DNA of 64,000 bases from JBJXFE01 sp046153875 (GCA_046153875.1 JBJXFE010000006.1:1-64000); one strand, 5' to 3'. Shown: positions 32,730 through 41,341, numbered from the stretch's first letter. The notes: generated by a model not told the origin, from the sequence alone. Numbers and translations: made by a program.

Positions 32730-35202
32730 CCGCCGGTGACGCGGGCGCCTGGGCCGGAGCGGGGATCTGCACACCGCCCGGTGTGAGCTTGCCCCAGTTC
32801 GCCTCGTCGAGGATCGCGTCGATGTGCGCCTCCTGCTCGAAGCGGACCTTCACCGCCGCGAGGCGGCGCCACGCGACCACCCCCAGCAGCAGCGCCCCCC
32901 CCAGGGTCCCCGCGAAGACCACGGCCGCGTAGTACAACCGCTGATCGTCGATAGGCCCTGCGCCGACACTGACGGCCTCGAACAGGACGGTGTTGATGCC
33001 GTCGGCCCGCTGCTCGCGGGCGGCGTTCGAACGGCTGAGGAACGAGGTGAGGAACGTCGAGAGTTCCCGCTCCGTGCGCGAGGCCCCCCGCCCGCGCAGC
33101 TCGATCATCAGTTGCCCGGGCTTGATCGCCTCGGCGCTCAGGTCCTTTTCGATCCGCTCCGTGACGGCGCCGGGCGACCCCAGGGAGGTCATGCCGCGCG
33201 ACCCGAGCCGCTGAGCCGCGGCCTGGGCCATCTGCGGGTCCTTGAGCAGGTCCTCGTGGTACTTGTGCCACTCCTTGAGCTCCTCCGGGGCGAGCTCGCG
33301 CCCGCGCCCGTCGGCGGCGATCACGGCGCGGGCGGCGTAGGTCGCCGGCGCGAACTCCTGCGTCACCGCGTAGCTCAGCCCCGCGAGGATCGCCACCAGC
33401 GCGATGATGTACAGGACGAAGGACGCGGCGCGGGCCCGGTTGGCCGCGGCCTGGAGCTTGTCCAGCTTCCGCTGGGCCTCGAGCATCAGCCCCCGTGCCT
33501 TGGCCAGCTCGTCGCGCTGACCCAGGATCACCTCGCACCGCTCGTACCGGTCGCGCAGCGCGTCCCCGGCCTCGCGGATCTTCTTCTGCTGGCGGCGCAC
33601 CGCGGTGCGCACCGACTTGAGCCGCCCGCGCCGCAGCGCCACGATCGCCCCGATCTCCGGAGGGACTTCCGTCCTGAGCTGCTCGACCTGCGAGGCGGCC
33701 CGCTCGAGTTCCGAGCGCATCGCCTCGACCGATCGACCCGACTCCTCCATGGCCGTCTGGGCGCACCGCAGCTCCGACTCGGCCCGGTCCAGACGCGCGT
33801 GCAGGGCGTCGCGCTCCGAGCGGGTCTGCGCGGCCGCCTCTGTCGCCTCGGCGAGCTGGGCGGCCAGCCGCTCCACCGCGGACTTGGCCTGCTCGAACCG
33901 CGCGGCCGCCTGCTCGCTCCGCCGACCCAGGTCCGCGTGCTGCTCGGCCAGGTCGCGGTTCTTCTGCTGGACCCCCGCGAGCTGCCGCTGAAGCTCGCCG
34001 AGCTTCTCGCCCGCGCCCGACTCGGCGCGCGACGCCGCGGCGCGGGCCTCGGCCAGCGCCGCCCCGAGCTTCTCGACCTCCGACTCGCGCTGCTCCAGGC
34101 GCGGCGCGGCGTCGGCGAGCCGATCGCGCAGCGCGTCGCGCTCGCGCCGGGCCTCGTCCAGCTGCTTCTGTGCCGCCGCGAACTCCTCGCCCGAGGCCCG
34201 CGACTGCCCGTCGAGTTCGGCCTGGGCCTCCTCGACGGCGGCGGCCATCTGCTTGAGGGCCTGCGCCAGGCGCGCCACTTCCGTCTCGCGCGTCTTGAGC
34301 TCCTGGGCCATCTGACCCGCGCGCTCCGCGGCGGCCCGCTGCTCACGGAGCAGCTCGGCGAGCGTGCGCCCCTCCCCGCGGGCCGCGGAGAGTTCCTCGG
34401 TGAGCTGCGTGGTGCGCCGCTCGAGCTCCTGGGCGCGCCGCGTCATCGTCTCGGCGTCGCCCTGGCGTGCGGCGCGGAGCGCGTCGAGCTCCCCGCTCAA
34501 CCGCGTGATCGCGTCGTTGCGCTCGGCGAGCGACCTGGCCCGCTGCTCCTCGTCTTCCTTCACCTTGCGGAGCTGCTCGCGGGCCTCGAGCACACCGGCC
34601 CGCGCCTCCTCCAGCTCGCGCTCGCGCTCGGCGATCGCCGCCTGCACCGCGCCCCGAGCCTCCTCGGCCGCCGCGGACTCGCGCTCCAGCGTCGCGGCCT
34701 GCGTCGCGGACTTGCGCACGGCCTCCTCCACCGCGGACTGCGCCTGGGCGAGCGCACGCTCCAGCTCGGCGGCCCGCTCCGCGGCCGCGCCCGAACGCTC
34801 GCGCTCGGCCTTCAGCTCCGCGTCCCGCTCCGCGGCCGATCGGCGCGCCTCGGCCAGCGCCTGCTCGAACTCGGCCGTCTTCGCCCCTGCCCTGGCCGCC
34901 TCTTCGCGCAGGGAGGCCTCGCGCACGCTCAGCTCCGTCACCCGCGCCTGGGCCTGATCCCGCTCGGCCTGGGACTGGGCCGCCTGCTCCGCGACCGCCT
35001 GCTCGCGCCGGCGCAGCTCGGCCTCGCGCGCGTCCTGGTGCCGCCGCGCCGCCTCGCGATCCGCCGCGGCGTGCTTGAGCTGCGCCAGCCGATGCTCGAC
35101 GTCCGTCAGCACACCCAGCAGGTCGGAACTGGACGCCGATGCGCCGTCCGTGATCGGAGCTTGTACGGCATCCGCCGGGCTGTTCGCGTTGTTCGGGTTC
35201 AT
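32704..35202 (-). CDS. Giant coiled-coil membrane protein with Wzz-like C-terminus
   Basis: An 832-residue protein. After a short acidic/Ala-rich start, residues 40-560 form an almost uninterrupted coiled coil (heptads rich in Ala, Glu, Arg and Leu, for example ERAAELERALAQAQSAVEEA). A membrane helix follows at about 592-613 (LYIIALVAILAGLSYAV), then an outer domain of about 140 residues (ELAPEELKEWHKYHEDLLKDPQMAQAAAQRL, VTERIEKDLS, LSTFLTSFL), a second helix at about 756-778, and a short cytoplasmic tail. The two-helix/outer-domain part resembles polysaccharide co-polymerases (Wzz-like). Start at 35202 with GGGGAG spaced 6 nt. No polysaccharide genes are nearby. Confidence 0.7.
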   Translation of the reverse strand: MNPNNANSPADAVQAPITDGASASSSDLLGVLTDVEHRLAQLKHAAADREAARRHQDAREAELRRREQAVAEQAAQSQAERDQAQARVTELSVREASLREEAARAGAKTAEFEQALAEARRSAAERDAELKAERERSGAAAERAAELERALAQAQSAVEEAVRKSATQAATLERESAAAEEARGAVQAAIAERERELEEARAGVLEAREQLRKVKEDEEQRARSLAERNDAITRLSGELDALRAARQGDAETMTRRAQELERRTTQLTEELSAARGEGRTLAELLREQRAAAERAGQMAQELKTRETEVARLAQALKQMAAAVEEAQAELDGQSRASGEEFAAAQKQLDEARRERDALRDRLADAAPRLEQRESEVEKLGAALAEARAAASRAESGAGEKLGELQRQLAGVQQKNRDLAEQHADLGRRSEQAAARFEQAKSAVERLAAQLAEATEAAAQTRSERDALHARLDRAESELRCAQTAMEESGRSVEAMRSELERAASQVEQLRTEVPPEIGAIVALRRGRLKSVRTAVRRQQKKIREAGDALRDRYERCEVILGQRDELAKARGLMLEAQRKLDKLQAAANRARAASFVLYIIALVAILAGLSYAVTQEFAPATYAARAVIAADGRGRELAPEELKEWHKYHEDLLKDPQMAQAAAQRLGSRGMTSLGSPGAVTERIEKDLSAEAIKPGQLMIELRGRGASRTERELSTFLTSFLSRSNAAREQRADGINTVLFEAVSVGAGPIDDQRLYYAAVVFAGTLGGALLLGVVAWRRLAAVKVRFEQEAHIDAILDEANWGKLTPGGVQIPAPAQAPASPAAKDRERRG

Positions 35203-35412
35203 GTACATCTCCCCGGCCGAACGGAGCGATCGCGCCCGGGGGACCGGGCCCGAGCGTCCCGCACTGTCCGCGGGTTTATCGGCGCACCCCGCCCGGCCCT
35301 GAACGGGTCCCCCCAAACCCACCGCCGACACGCGCGATGCAAACCCCCCAGACCCGAAGAACCCCCGGATCGAGCGAACCGCCGGCCGATCCGATGCGTC
35401 TGAATGTTGGGC

Positions 35413-35441
35413 TTGGCCCGGCGGGGGTGATCGGTTACACT
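35413..35441 (+). promoter_or_regulatory. Possible sigma70-type promoter
   Basis: TTGGCC at 35413-35418, a 17-nt spacer and TACACT at 35436-35441, about 60 nt before the Cys-rich protein start. The rest of 35203-35501 between these divergent genes shows nothing recognisable. Confidence 0.4.
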
Positions 35442-35501
35442 CCGTCGGTTCGAGCCGATAGGTACAGCCGAGAAACCCGACCCTTTGCACGGAGCTCCAC
35501 C

Positions 35502-35954
35502 ATGGCGATGCGTTGCGGTAGCTGTTCAGTCATCCAACTGGCCGCGGTTCTCGGCTTCGCCGGCGTCGGCGTGGGCGGGTACTCCTACTTCTCCGACTGC
35601 GCCCCCTGCGGCAGCAAGACGGAGAACGTGACGCTCGCTGTCTCCGAGGACGAATGCGGCGGGTGCTGCACGGGCGAGAAGGCCGAGGCCGTCCAGCTCG
35701 TGAAGGCCGAGGGCTCGTGCTGCTCCGAAGGCGGCGACGCGGGCGCGACGGTCGTGCTGGCGTCCGAGACGAAGACCGAAGCAAAGGCCGAGGGCTCCTG
35801 CTGCACCGGCGAGGCCAAGGTCGCCTGCAAGAACGGCACCGACGGCTGCACGGGCGACGGGAAGGACGGCTGCTGCGGCGGGTGCGCCGAAGAGAAGAAG
35901 GCCGTCGAGACGGTCGCCTCCAGCGGCGCCGCCCCGACCGGCGGGAAGAACTGA
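35502..35954 (+). CDS. Cysteine-rich small protein
   Basis: A 150-residue protein with 16 cysteines, many paired (GGCC, GSCC, GCCGGC). Residues 10-30 (VIQLAAVLGFAGVGVGGYSYF) are hydrophobic and may be a membrane anchor or signal, although the two Cys before it (RCGSC) are unusual. The rest is Gly/Ala/Glu/Lys-rich with two AEGSCC repeats. The Cys clusters could bind metal or form a disulfide lattice. There is no recognisable family. GGAG before 35502 supports the start. A strong terminator follows 30 nt after the stop. Confidence 0.62.
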   Translation: MAMRCGSCSVIQLAAVLGFAGVGVGGYSYFSDCAPCGSKTENVTLAVSEDECGGCCTGEKAEAVQLVKAEGSCCSEGGDAGATVVLASETKTEAKAEGSCCTGEAKVACKNGTDGCTGDGKDGCCGGCAEEKKAVETVASSGAAPTGGKN

Positions 35955-35984
35955 CCCGCATCGCCGACACTCAAGACTGAACCG

Positions 35985-36016
35985 AACGCGGACCCATCCC
36001 GGGTCCGCGTTTTTTT
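35985..36016 (+). terminator. Rho-independent terminator after the Cys-rich gene
   Basis: A perfect 11-bp stem AACGCGGACCC / GGGTCCGCGTT (35985-35995 with 36001-36011), a 5-nt loop, and a T run from 36010 to 36016. Confidence 0.93.
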
Positions 36017-36036
36017 CTATCCTCTGCGTCCGCGCC

Positions 36037-37002
36037 ATGAACCGCGTCGCCATCGATACCGCCGGGCTCCACCTGGAAATCGACCTCGACCTCGGCGCGG
36101 GGATCGCGGATTTTTCGCTGCGCCGGGCGGACGGCGCGCTGGCACCGCTGATGCGGCGGGCCCCCGAGCGGCCGCGGTGGTTCAACGACCTGGCGTGCTA
36201 CACGCTTGTTCCGTGGTGCAACCGGATCGCCGGCGCGAGGTTCAGGTTCCGCGGACGCGAGCACACCATCAGGCCCGACTGGCCCGACGGCACGGCCATT
36301 CATGGCGACGCGAAGCACCGGCCGTGGCGCGTGCTCGACCGGTCGCCCGTCGCGGCCCGTTTCGGGATCGACAGCAGGGACTTCGCCGACGCAAACTGGC
36401 CCTGGCCCTACGCCGCGACGGTCCGCTACGACCTGTCCGACGACGCGCTGGCGATCGACCTGACGGTGAAGAACCTCGGCGACTCGCCGATGCCCGCGGG
36501 AATGGGGCTGCACCCGTTCTGGATGCGGCGGCCGTGGACGACGGACGCCGATGCCGTCGTGCGGTTCAACGCCGCCGGGCGGTACCCGGCGACGGAGATG
36601 ATCCCGACCGGGCCGGCCCGGGATGACGACCTGAGCCGGCGATTCGCGCGGGGCACGACGCTCGAAGGGCTCGAACTCGATGATGTGTTCGCGTGCGCGG
36701 CGGGCAACGGGGCTCCGGCGTTGATGGTGCGGCCGTGGGGTTCAATCGCCTGGCCGAAGTCGGGTGTGCGGCTCGAGGTCGCGTGTTTGCCCGCCTTCGG
36801 TCACGCGGTCGTGTATTCGCCGTCCTCCCCGGAAGGGTGGTTCTGCTGCGAGCCCGTCAGTATGGTCAACGACGGGTTCAACCTGATGGAGCGCGGCCAG
36901 AAGGGCACCGGCGTCGTGGTGCTCGAGCCGGGTCAGGCGATGGCCGGGCGGGTGGAGTTCCGCGTCGCGCGGGAGCAGGGCGGGATGGGACGATTGGGGT
37001 AG
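36037..37002 (+). CDS. Aldose 1-epimerase (galactose mutarotase-like)
   Basis: A 321-residue all-beta enzyme of the galactose mutarotase superfamily. Motifs include YTLVPWCNRI (Asn/Arg of the sugar pocket), IHGD (His, substrate oxygen) and MGLHPFW (second His), with the catalytic Glu presumed near LEPGQAM. It interconverts the alpha and beta anomers of sugars. It begins just after the Cys-rich gene terminator, so it has its own transcription. No sugar-specific neighbour refines the substrate. The C-terminus contains GWFCCEPVSMVNDGFN, typical of the aldose-1-epimerase family. Confidence 0.85.
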   Translation: MNRVAIDTAGLHLEIDLDLGAGIADFSLRRADGALAPLMRRAPERPRWFNDLACYTLVPWCNRIAGARFRFRGREHTIRPDWPDGTAIHGDAKHRPWRVLDRSPVAARFGIDSRDFADANWPWPYAATVRYDLSDDALAIDLTVKNLGDSPMPAGMGLHPFWMRRPWTTDADAVVRFNAAGRYPATEMIPTGPARDDDLSRRFARGTTLEGLELDDVFACAAGNGAPALMVRPWGSIAWPKSGVRLEVACLPAFGHAVVYSPSSPEGWFCCEPVSMVNDGFNLMERGQKGTGVVVLEPGQAMAGRVEFRVAREQGGMGRLG

Positions 37003-37176
37003 AGGTACCCGAGCCTTCGCTCGAGGACTCACTCAGGCGCGGCGTCCATCGCCCGTGAAAACATGGCCTCCCTTCGGAGCGCGGATTCAGCCAGTTCCCA
37101 CGCCTTGTCGATTTCGGCGCGGGCGGCCCGGAGCGCGCCCGACTACGCTTGGGCGTCGATCCCCCGGAGAGCGCGC

Positions 37177-38304
37177 ATGCCGATCAAGACCGTCTACAGC
37201 ACGTCCATCGAGCACGTCCAGGTCCTGGACGAGAACGGCGTGCTCGACGAGAAGCTCGCGCGCGACACGCTCACCGACGAGCAGGTCCTGCACGCCTACG
37301 AGTTCATGATCACGTGCCGCCACCTCGACGAGGTCGCGTTCCGCCTCCAGCGCTCCGGGCGCATGGGCACGTACCCGCAGAACAAGGGTCAGGAGGCCGC
37401 GGCGATCGGGATGGGCCTCGCCGCCAAGAAGGGCGTGGACTTTCTCGTGCCGTGCTACCGCGAGAACGCGGCCCTGTGGATGCACGGCCTGCCGATGCAC
37501 TACATCCTGCTCCACTGGATGGGCGATGAACGCGGCAACCAGATCCCGCCCGGCGTCCACATGACGCCGATCTCCATCCCCATCGGCACGCAGATGCTCC
37601 ACGCGACCGGGATCGCCTGGGCGTTCAAGATGCGCAAGGAGCCTCGCGTCGCGGTGACGTTCTTCGGCGACGGCGCGACGAGCGAGGGCGACTTCCACGA
37701 GGCGATGAACTTCGCCAGCACGTTCCAGGTACCCTGCGTGTTCTTCTGCCAGCAGAACGGGTGGGCGATCAGCGTGCCGCGCGAGACGCAGACCGCCAGC
37801 GAGACCATCGCGCAGAAGGCCATCGCGTACGGGATGCCGACCGTGCAAGTGGACGGGAACGACCTGTTCGCGGTGTTCAAGGCGAGCCGCGACGCGGTGG
37901 AACGGGCCCGCGCCGGCGGCGGCCCGAGCTTCATCGAGGCCGTGACGTACCGCCTGGGCGACCACACGACGGCGGACGACGCGCGGCGCTACCGCGACCC
38001 CAAGGAACTCGAGTTCTGGCAGGCCCGCGACCCAATGATCCGCCTGCGAAAGCACCTCGAGAAGAAGGGTCTGTGGGACGACAAGCGCCAGACCGCGGCC
38101 GAGGAGAAGGCCAAGGTCGTCGTGGCCGAGGTCATCAAGACGGCCGAGGGGATCGAGAAACCGACGACGGACGACATCTTCGACCACACGTTCGCCGGGC
38201 CGCTGCCGCCGGAGTTGGAGGTCCAGAAGCGGACGCTGCGGACGAGCAGCCTGGGACAGAACCCGGAGCAGGCGGGGCTCAAGAGCTCGCTTCAGAACGC
38301 GTAG
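37177..38304 (+). CDS. pdhA: 2-oxoacid dehydrogenase E1 alpha subunit
   Basis: A 375-residue thiamine-diphosphate enzyme subunit that decarboxylates pyruvate or branched-chain 2-oxoacids and transfers the acyl group to E2. The ThDP motif is GDGATSEGDFHEAMN (from 164). Other landmarks are NKGQEAAAIGMG, CYRENAALWMHG, and the phosphorylation-loop equivalent TYRLGDHTTADDARRYR. That last segment and the general shape also fit branched-chain enzymes (BkdA), so the substrate is uncertain. GGAGA before 37177 supports the start. It is followed after 10 nt by the beta subunit. No E3 gene lies in the window. Confidence 0.92.
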   Translation: MPIKTVYSTSIEHVQVLDENGVLDEKLARDTLTDEQVLHAYEFMITCRHLDEVAFRLQRSGRMGTYPQNKGQEAAAIGMGLAAKKGVDFLVPCYRENAALWMHGLPMHYILLHWMGDERGNQIPPGVHMTPISIPIGTQMLHATGIAWAFKMRKEPRVAVTFFGDGATSEGDFHEAMNFASTFQVPCVFFCQQNGWAISVPRETQTASETIAQKAIAYGMPTVQVDGNDLFAVFKASRDAVERARAGGGPSFIEAVTYRLGDHTTADDARRYRDPKELEFWQARDPMIRLRKHLEKKGLWDDKRQTAAEEKAKVVVAEVIKTAEGIEKPTTDDIFDHTFAGPLPPELEVQKRTLRTSSLGQNPEQAGLKSSLQNA

Positions 38305-38314
38305 GAGACACAAG

Positions 38315-39313
38315 GTGCCCCGAACCGAAGCCATGCAGCAGAAAGGCCTGACCCTCGTCGACGCCATCAACGAGGCGCTCGCGCAGGAGATGGCCCGCGA
38401 CGATCGCGTCGTCGTGCTCGGCGAGGACGTCGGGCCCAACGGCGGGGTCTTTCGCGTGACCGACGGGCTGTGCAAGCAGTTCGGCCCCGAGCGCGTCATA
38501 GACACGCCCCTGGCCGAGTCGGGGATCATGGGCACCGCCGTCGGCCTGGCCATGGCCGGGATGCGCCCCGTCCCCGAAATCCAGTTTGAGGGGTTCCTCG
38601 GGCCGGCGTACGACCAGCTCGTCAACCACGCGGCCCGCTACCGCACGCGCTCGCGCGGCGCGATCACGATCCCCATGACCGTGCGCGTGCCCGTCGGCGG
38701 CGGCATCCACGCGCCGGAGCTGCACAGCGACTCGCCCGAGGCGATCTATGCCCACCACAAGGGGCTCAAGGTCGTCATGCCCTGCACCCCGCAGGACGCC
38801 AAGGGGCTGCTGCTCTCGGCCATCCGCGACCCCGACCCCGTGGTGTTCTTCGAGCCCAAGCGCGTCTACCGCTCCTTCCGCGAGGAAGTGCCCGAGGGCG
38901 ACTACACGATCCCCATCGGCCAGGCCAAGATCATCAACGAGGGGACGGACGTGACCGTGGTCTCGTGGGGCGCGACGGTCCACGAGTGCAACAAGGCGCT
39001 CGACGAACTGCCCGAAGACGTCTCCGCCGAACTGATCGACCTCCGCTCCATCGCACCCTTCGACGCCGACTGCGTCATCAACTCGGTCCGCAAGACCGGG
39101 CGGTGCGTCGTGGTCCACGAAGCGCCGAAGACCTGCGGCTTCGGGGCCGAGCTTTCGGCCGTCATCCAGGAGAACTGCTTCCTCCACCTGCACGCCCCGG
39201 TGCAGCGGGTCTGCGGGTTCGACACGATCATGCCGTACTACAAGCTGGAGCTGGAGTACCTGCCGGACGCGAAGCGGATCGTCGAGGCCGTGCAGCAAGT
39301 CTTGGCGTACTGA
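38315..39313 (+). CDS. pdhB: 2-oxoacid dehydrogenase E1 beta subunit
   Basis: A 332-residue transketolase-like beta subunit. Landmarks are LTLVDAINEALAQEMARDDRVVVLGEDVG, DTPLAESGIMGTAVGLAMAGMRPVPEIQFEGF, YEPK-type FFEPKRVYRSF, and the C-terminal domain beginning VTVVSWGATVHE. It pairs with E1 alpha to form the heterotetramer. A GTG start at 38315 follows AGGAGACACAAG. An internal ATG at 38333 is less favoured. Its stop at 39311-39313 is directly followed by the left inverted repeat of the inserted cassette. Confidence 0.93.
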   Translation: MPRTEAMQQKGLTLVDAINEALAQEMARDDRVVVLGEDVGPNGGVFRVTDGLCKQFGPERVIDTPLAESGIMGTAVGLAMAGMRPVPEIQFEGFLGPAYDQLVNHAARYRTRSRGAITIPMTVRVPVGGGIHAPELHSDSPEAIYAHHKGLKVVMPCTPQDAKGLLLSAIRDPDPVVFFEPKRVYRSFREEVPEGDYTIPIGQAKIINEGTDVTVVSWGATVHECNKALDELPEDVSAELIDLRSIAPFDADCVINSVRKTGRCVVVHEAPKTCGFGAELSAVIQENCFLHLHAPVQRVCGFDTIMPYYKLELEYLPDAKRIVEAVQQVLAY

Positions 39314-39314
39314 C

Positions 39315-39351
39315 GAGAGGGCCAGATCGCAGATCGGCAGAGGGCCAGAGA
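39315..39351 (+). repeat. Left inverted repeat of the cassette
   Basis: It begins GAGAGGGCCAGA, then GCAGAT, and ends CAGAGGGCCAGAGA. It pairs with 39771-39805. Confidence 0.85.
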
Positions 39352-39372
39352 CGGTATCCGAGAGAGACGGTC

Positions 39373-39744
39373 GTGGGACGCATCGATCCCGAGCTGCTCG
39401 AACGCATCGACGATTTCAGCCATCGTGTCGTCGATGTTGCAGATGCCATCGCCGAACAACGCCGATCAGCTCGTGTTGTCGACCAGATCTACGGGTGCGG
39501 GTCGGGAGTCGGCGCCAACTGCTACGAGTCAGACGAAGCGGTCAGCCGCAAAGACTTCTGCAAGGGCGTGGGATGGGCCATCAAGGAGCTCAGCGAGTGT
39601 CGGTACTGGCTCCGCTTCGTTGTCCGGCGCGGATGGCTCCCGGAGTCACGGATCGCACCCCCGCAGGACGAGAACCGTCAGTTGAAATCGATCCTCGGCG
39701 CGATCCTCAGCCGGACTCGCCGCAATGACGCCGGCCACGCCTGA
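39373..39744 (+). CDS. Four-helix-bundle protein (S23/IVS-protein-like)
   Basis: A 123-residue, almost all-helical protein. Helix 1 is LLERIDDFSHRVVDVADAIAE. A second helix starts VVDQIYGCGSGVGANCYESDEA, where the usual family has QIRRAAVSIPSNIAEG. A third is FCKGVGWAIKELSECRYWLRFVV, and a fourth ends DENRQLKSILGAILSRTRR. This fits the four-helix-bundle family (TIGR02436-like) of 23S rRNA intervening-sequence proteins and Avd-like proteins. Biochemical function is unproven, with nucleic-acid binding often suggested. The start is GTG at 39373, without a strong ribosome site. It lies inside the inverted repeats and interrupts the dehydrogenase operon. Confidence 0.78.
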   Translation: MGRIDPELLERIDDFSHRVVDVADAIAEQRRSARVVDQIYGCGSGVGANCYESDEAVSRKDFCKGVGWAIKELSECRYWLRFVVRRGWLPESRIAPPQDENRQLKSILGAILSRTRRNDAGHA

Positions 39745-39770
39745 GCGGATAAGCTTGTCGGCCCTTCGTA

Positions 39771-39805
39771 TCTGGCCCTCTGTCCATCTGCTCTCTGGCC
39801 CTCTC
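39771..39805 (+). repeat. Right inverted repeat of the cassette
   Basis: It begins TCTGGCCCTCTG and ends CTCTGGCCCTCTC. It is the inverted counterpart of 39315-39349 and lies 11 nt before the E2 start. Confidence 0.85.
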
Positions 39806-39816
39806 GGAACCCCGCC

Positions 39817-41241
39817 ATGGCCCACGGAAAGCTGTCCGCAAATCCCAACGACTTCATCCTGCCCGACCTGGGCGAGGGCGTCCACGAGGGCGAACTCATC
39901 TCGTGGAAGGTCAAGGTCGGGCAGCAGGTCCAGGAAGGCGACACCCTCGCCGAGTTCGAGACCGACAAGGCCCTGTGCGAGGTAGCCAGCCCGCGCACGG
40001 GCGTGATCGCCGCGCTCCATGGCAACGAGGGTGAAATCCTCAAGGTTGGCAACCCGCTGGTGACGTACGTGGGCGGCGGCGCGGCCGCCGGCGGCTCGCC
40101 CGTGCCCAAGGGGGCCGTCGAACCCAAGCCGGCGCCGAAAGGCACCCCCGCCGAGCCCGAGACGCATGTCAACGGCTCGGACACCGAGGACGCGGGCACG
40201 GTCGTGGGCATCAGCCCCAGCGGCAGCGACCGGGCCCTGGCCACTCCCGCCGTGCGCCGGCTCGCCCGAGACCTTGGCGTGAACATCGACGCGATCCGCG
40301 GCACGGGCATCGGCGGGCGGGTGACGGAGAAGGACGTCCGGGCTTCGGGCGGCGGTGCCGCCGGTGCTGCGGGCCATCGGTCCGGTCCGGCGCCCGCGAG
40401 CCGGGCCACTTCGATGCCGGTGCCGGCGCCCTCAACGGGCCACCGCCCCCCGGCCGCCGAGCGAGCCGCGCCCCCACGACCGGCCGCGCCGGCGATGCCG
40501 CCCGGCACGGACACCATCCGCATCCCGTTCCGCGGCGTGCGGCGCACGATCGCCAACCGCCTGCGCGAGTCGGTGGACCGGGCCGTCCACTTCAACGTGA
40601 TGGACGAGGCCGACGTGTCGGAACTCGACGGCCTGCGCCGCAAGCTCGCGGCCGCGTCGGGCGAGAAGGTCTCGTTCCTGCCGTTCGTGGCGTCGGCGGT
40701 GTGCCGGGTGCTGACCGACGCGCGGTTCCGGGCGATGAACGCGACGGTGGACGAGAAGCCCGACGACGCGAACTACGACGCGGGGATCGTGCAGCACCGC
40801 GCCGTCCATCTGGGCATCGCGACCGACACCGAGTCCGGCCTCATGGTCCCGGTGATCCGCGACTGCGACGCGCTGGGCGTGCTGGAAGTCGGGCGCGAGA
40901 TCGCGGGGATCGCCGCCGCCGCCCGTGACCGCTCCATCCCGCGCGACAAGCTCATCGGCTCGACGTTCACGATCAGCAACGTGGGCTCGCACGCGGGGCG
41001 GTTCGCCACACCGATCATCAACTACCCGGAGGTCGGCATCCTCGCGGTCGGGCGCGGGCGGCCCGGGCCTGTCGTGCGGACGGTCGGCGGCGCCCAGGGC
41101 ATCTTCGTCGGGACGCTCCTGCCGCTGAGCCTGGCGTGCGACCACCGCGTCGTGGACGGCGCAACCGCGGCGCTGGCGCTTGCCGAGATCATCCGGCTGC
41201 TGCAGGACCCGGAGCAACTGCTGGGGCCGGCGCGGGGGTAA
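39817..41241 (+). CDS. pdhC: 2-oxoacid dehydrogenase E2 (dihydrolipoamide acyltransferase)
   Basis: A 474-residue acyltransferase core of the complex. The lipoyl domain is at about 11-88 with the lipoylated Lys51 in FETDKALCEV. A Pro/Ala linker precedes the E1/E3-binding domain at about 143-175 (ATPAVRRLARDLGVNIDAIRGTG). A second Ala/Pro-rich linker leads to the catalytic domain, ending with CDHRVVDGA (His443, Asp447). It has a single lipoyl domain. The upstream gap, caused by the four-helix-bundle cassette, is 503 nt after the E1 beta stop. Whether the operon is cotranscribed across the cassette is unknown. The ribosome site is weak (CGGAACC). Confidence 0.93.
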   Translation: MAHGKLSANPNDFILPDLGEGVHEGELISWKVKVGQQVQEGDTLAEFETDKALCEVASPRTGVIAALHGNEGEILKVGNPLVTYVGGGAAAGGSPVPKGAVEPKPAPKGTPAEPETHVNGSDTEDAGTVVGISPSGSDRALATPAVRRLARDLGVNIDAIRGTGIGGRVTEKDVRASGGGAAGAAGHRSGPAPASRATSMPVPAPSTGHRPPAAERAAPPRPAAPAMPPGTDTIRIPFRGVRRTIANRLRESVDRAVHFNVMDEADVSELDGLRRKLAAASGEKVSFLPFVASAVCRVLTDARFRAMNATVDEKPDDANYDAGIVQHRAVHLGIATDTESGLMVPVIRDCDALGVLEVGREIAGIAAAARDRSIPRDKLIGSTFTISNVGSHAGRFATPIINYPEVGILAVGRGRPGPVVRTVGGAQGIFVGTLLPLSLACDHRVVDGATAALALAEIIRLLQDPEQLLGPARG

Positions 41242-41341
41242 GCGACCCGGCGGCGACAGATCGGGCGCGTTGAACCGGCTTTCCTATCGCTCGCGCCGAG
41301 GCTCCGTGTCGCTCGCGCTTCGGGCTCTGTAGAGTCTGGCC

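Larger units (their letters stand above)
39315..39805 (+). mobile_element. Inverted-repeat-bounded four-helix-bundle cassette (putative IVS-like element)
   Basis: A 491-bp unit between E1 beta (stop at 39313) and E2 (start at 39817). The left end 39315-39349 and the right end 39771-39805 are inverted copies, matching at 31 of 35 positions. Each carries AGAGGGCCAGA twice. The unit holds one gene for a four-helix-bundle protein. In the transcript the ends could pair into a long stem with the gene in the loop, as for the intervening sequences in some 23S rRNA genes that encode related proteins. Mobility is inferred from this structure, with no transposase present. Confidence 0.6.
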
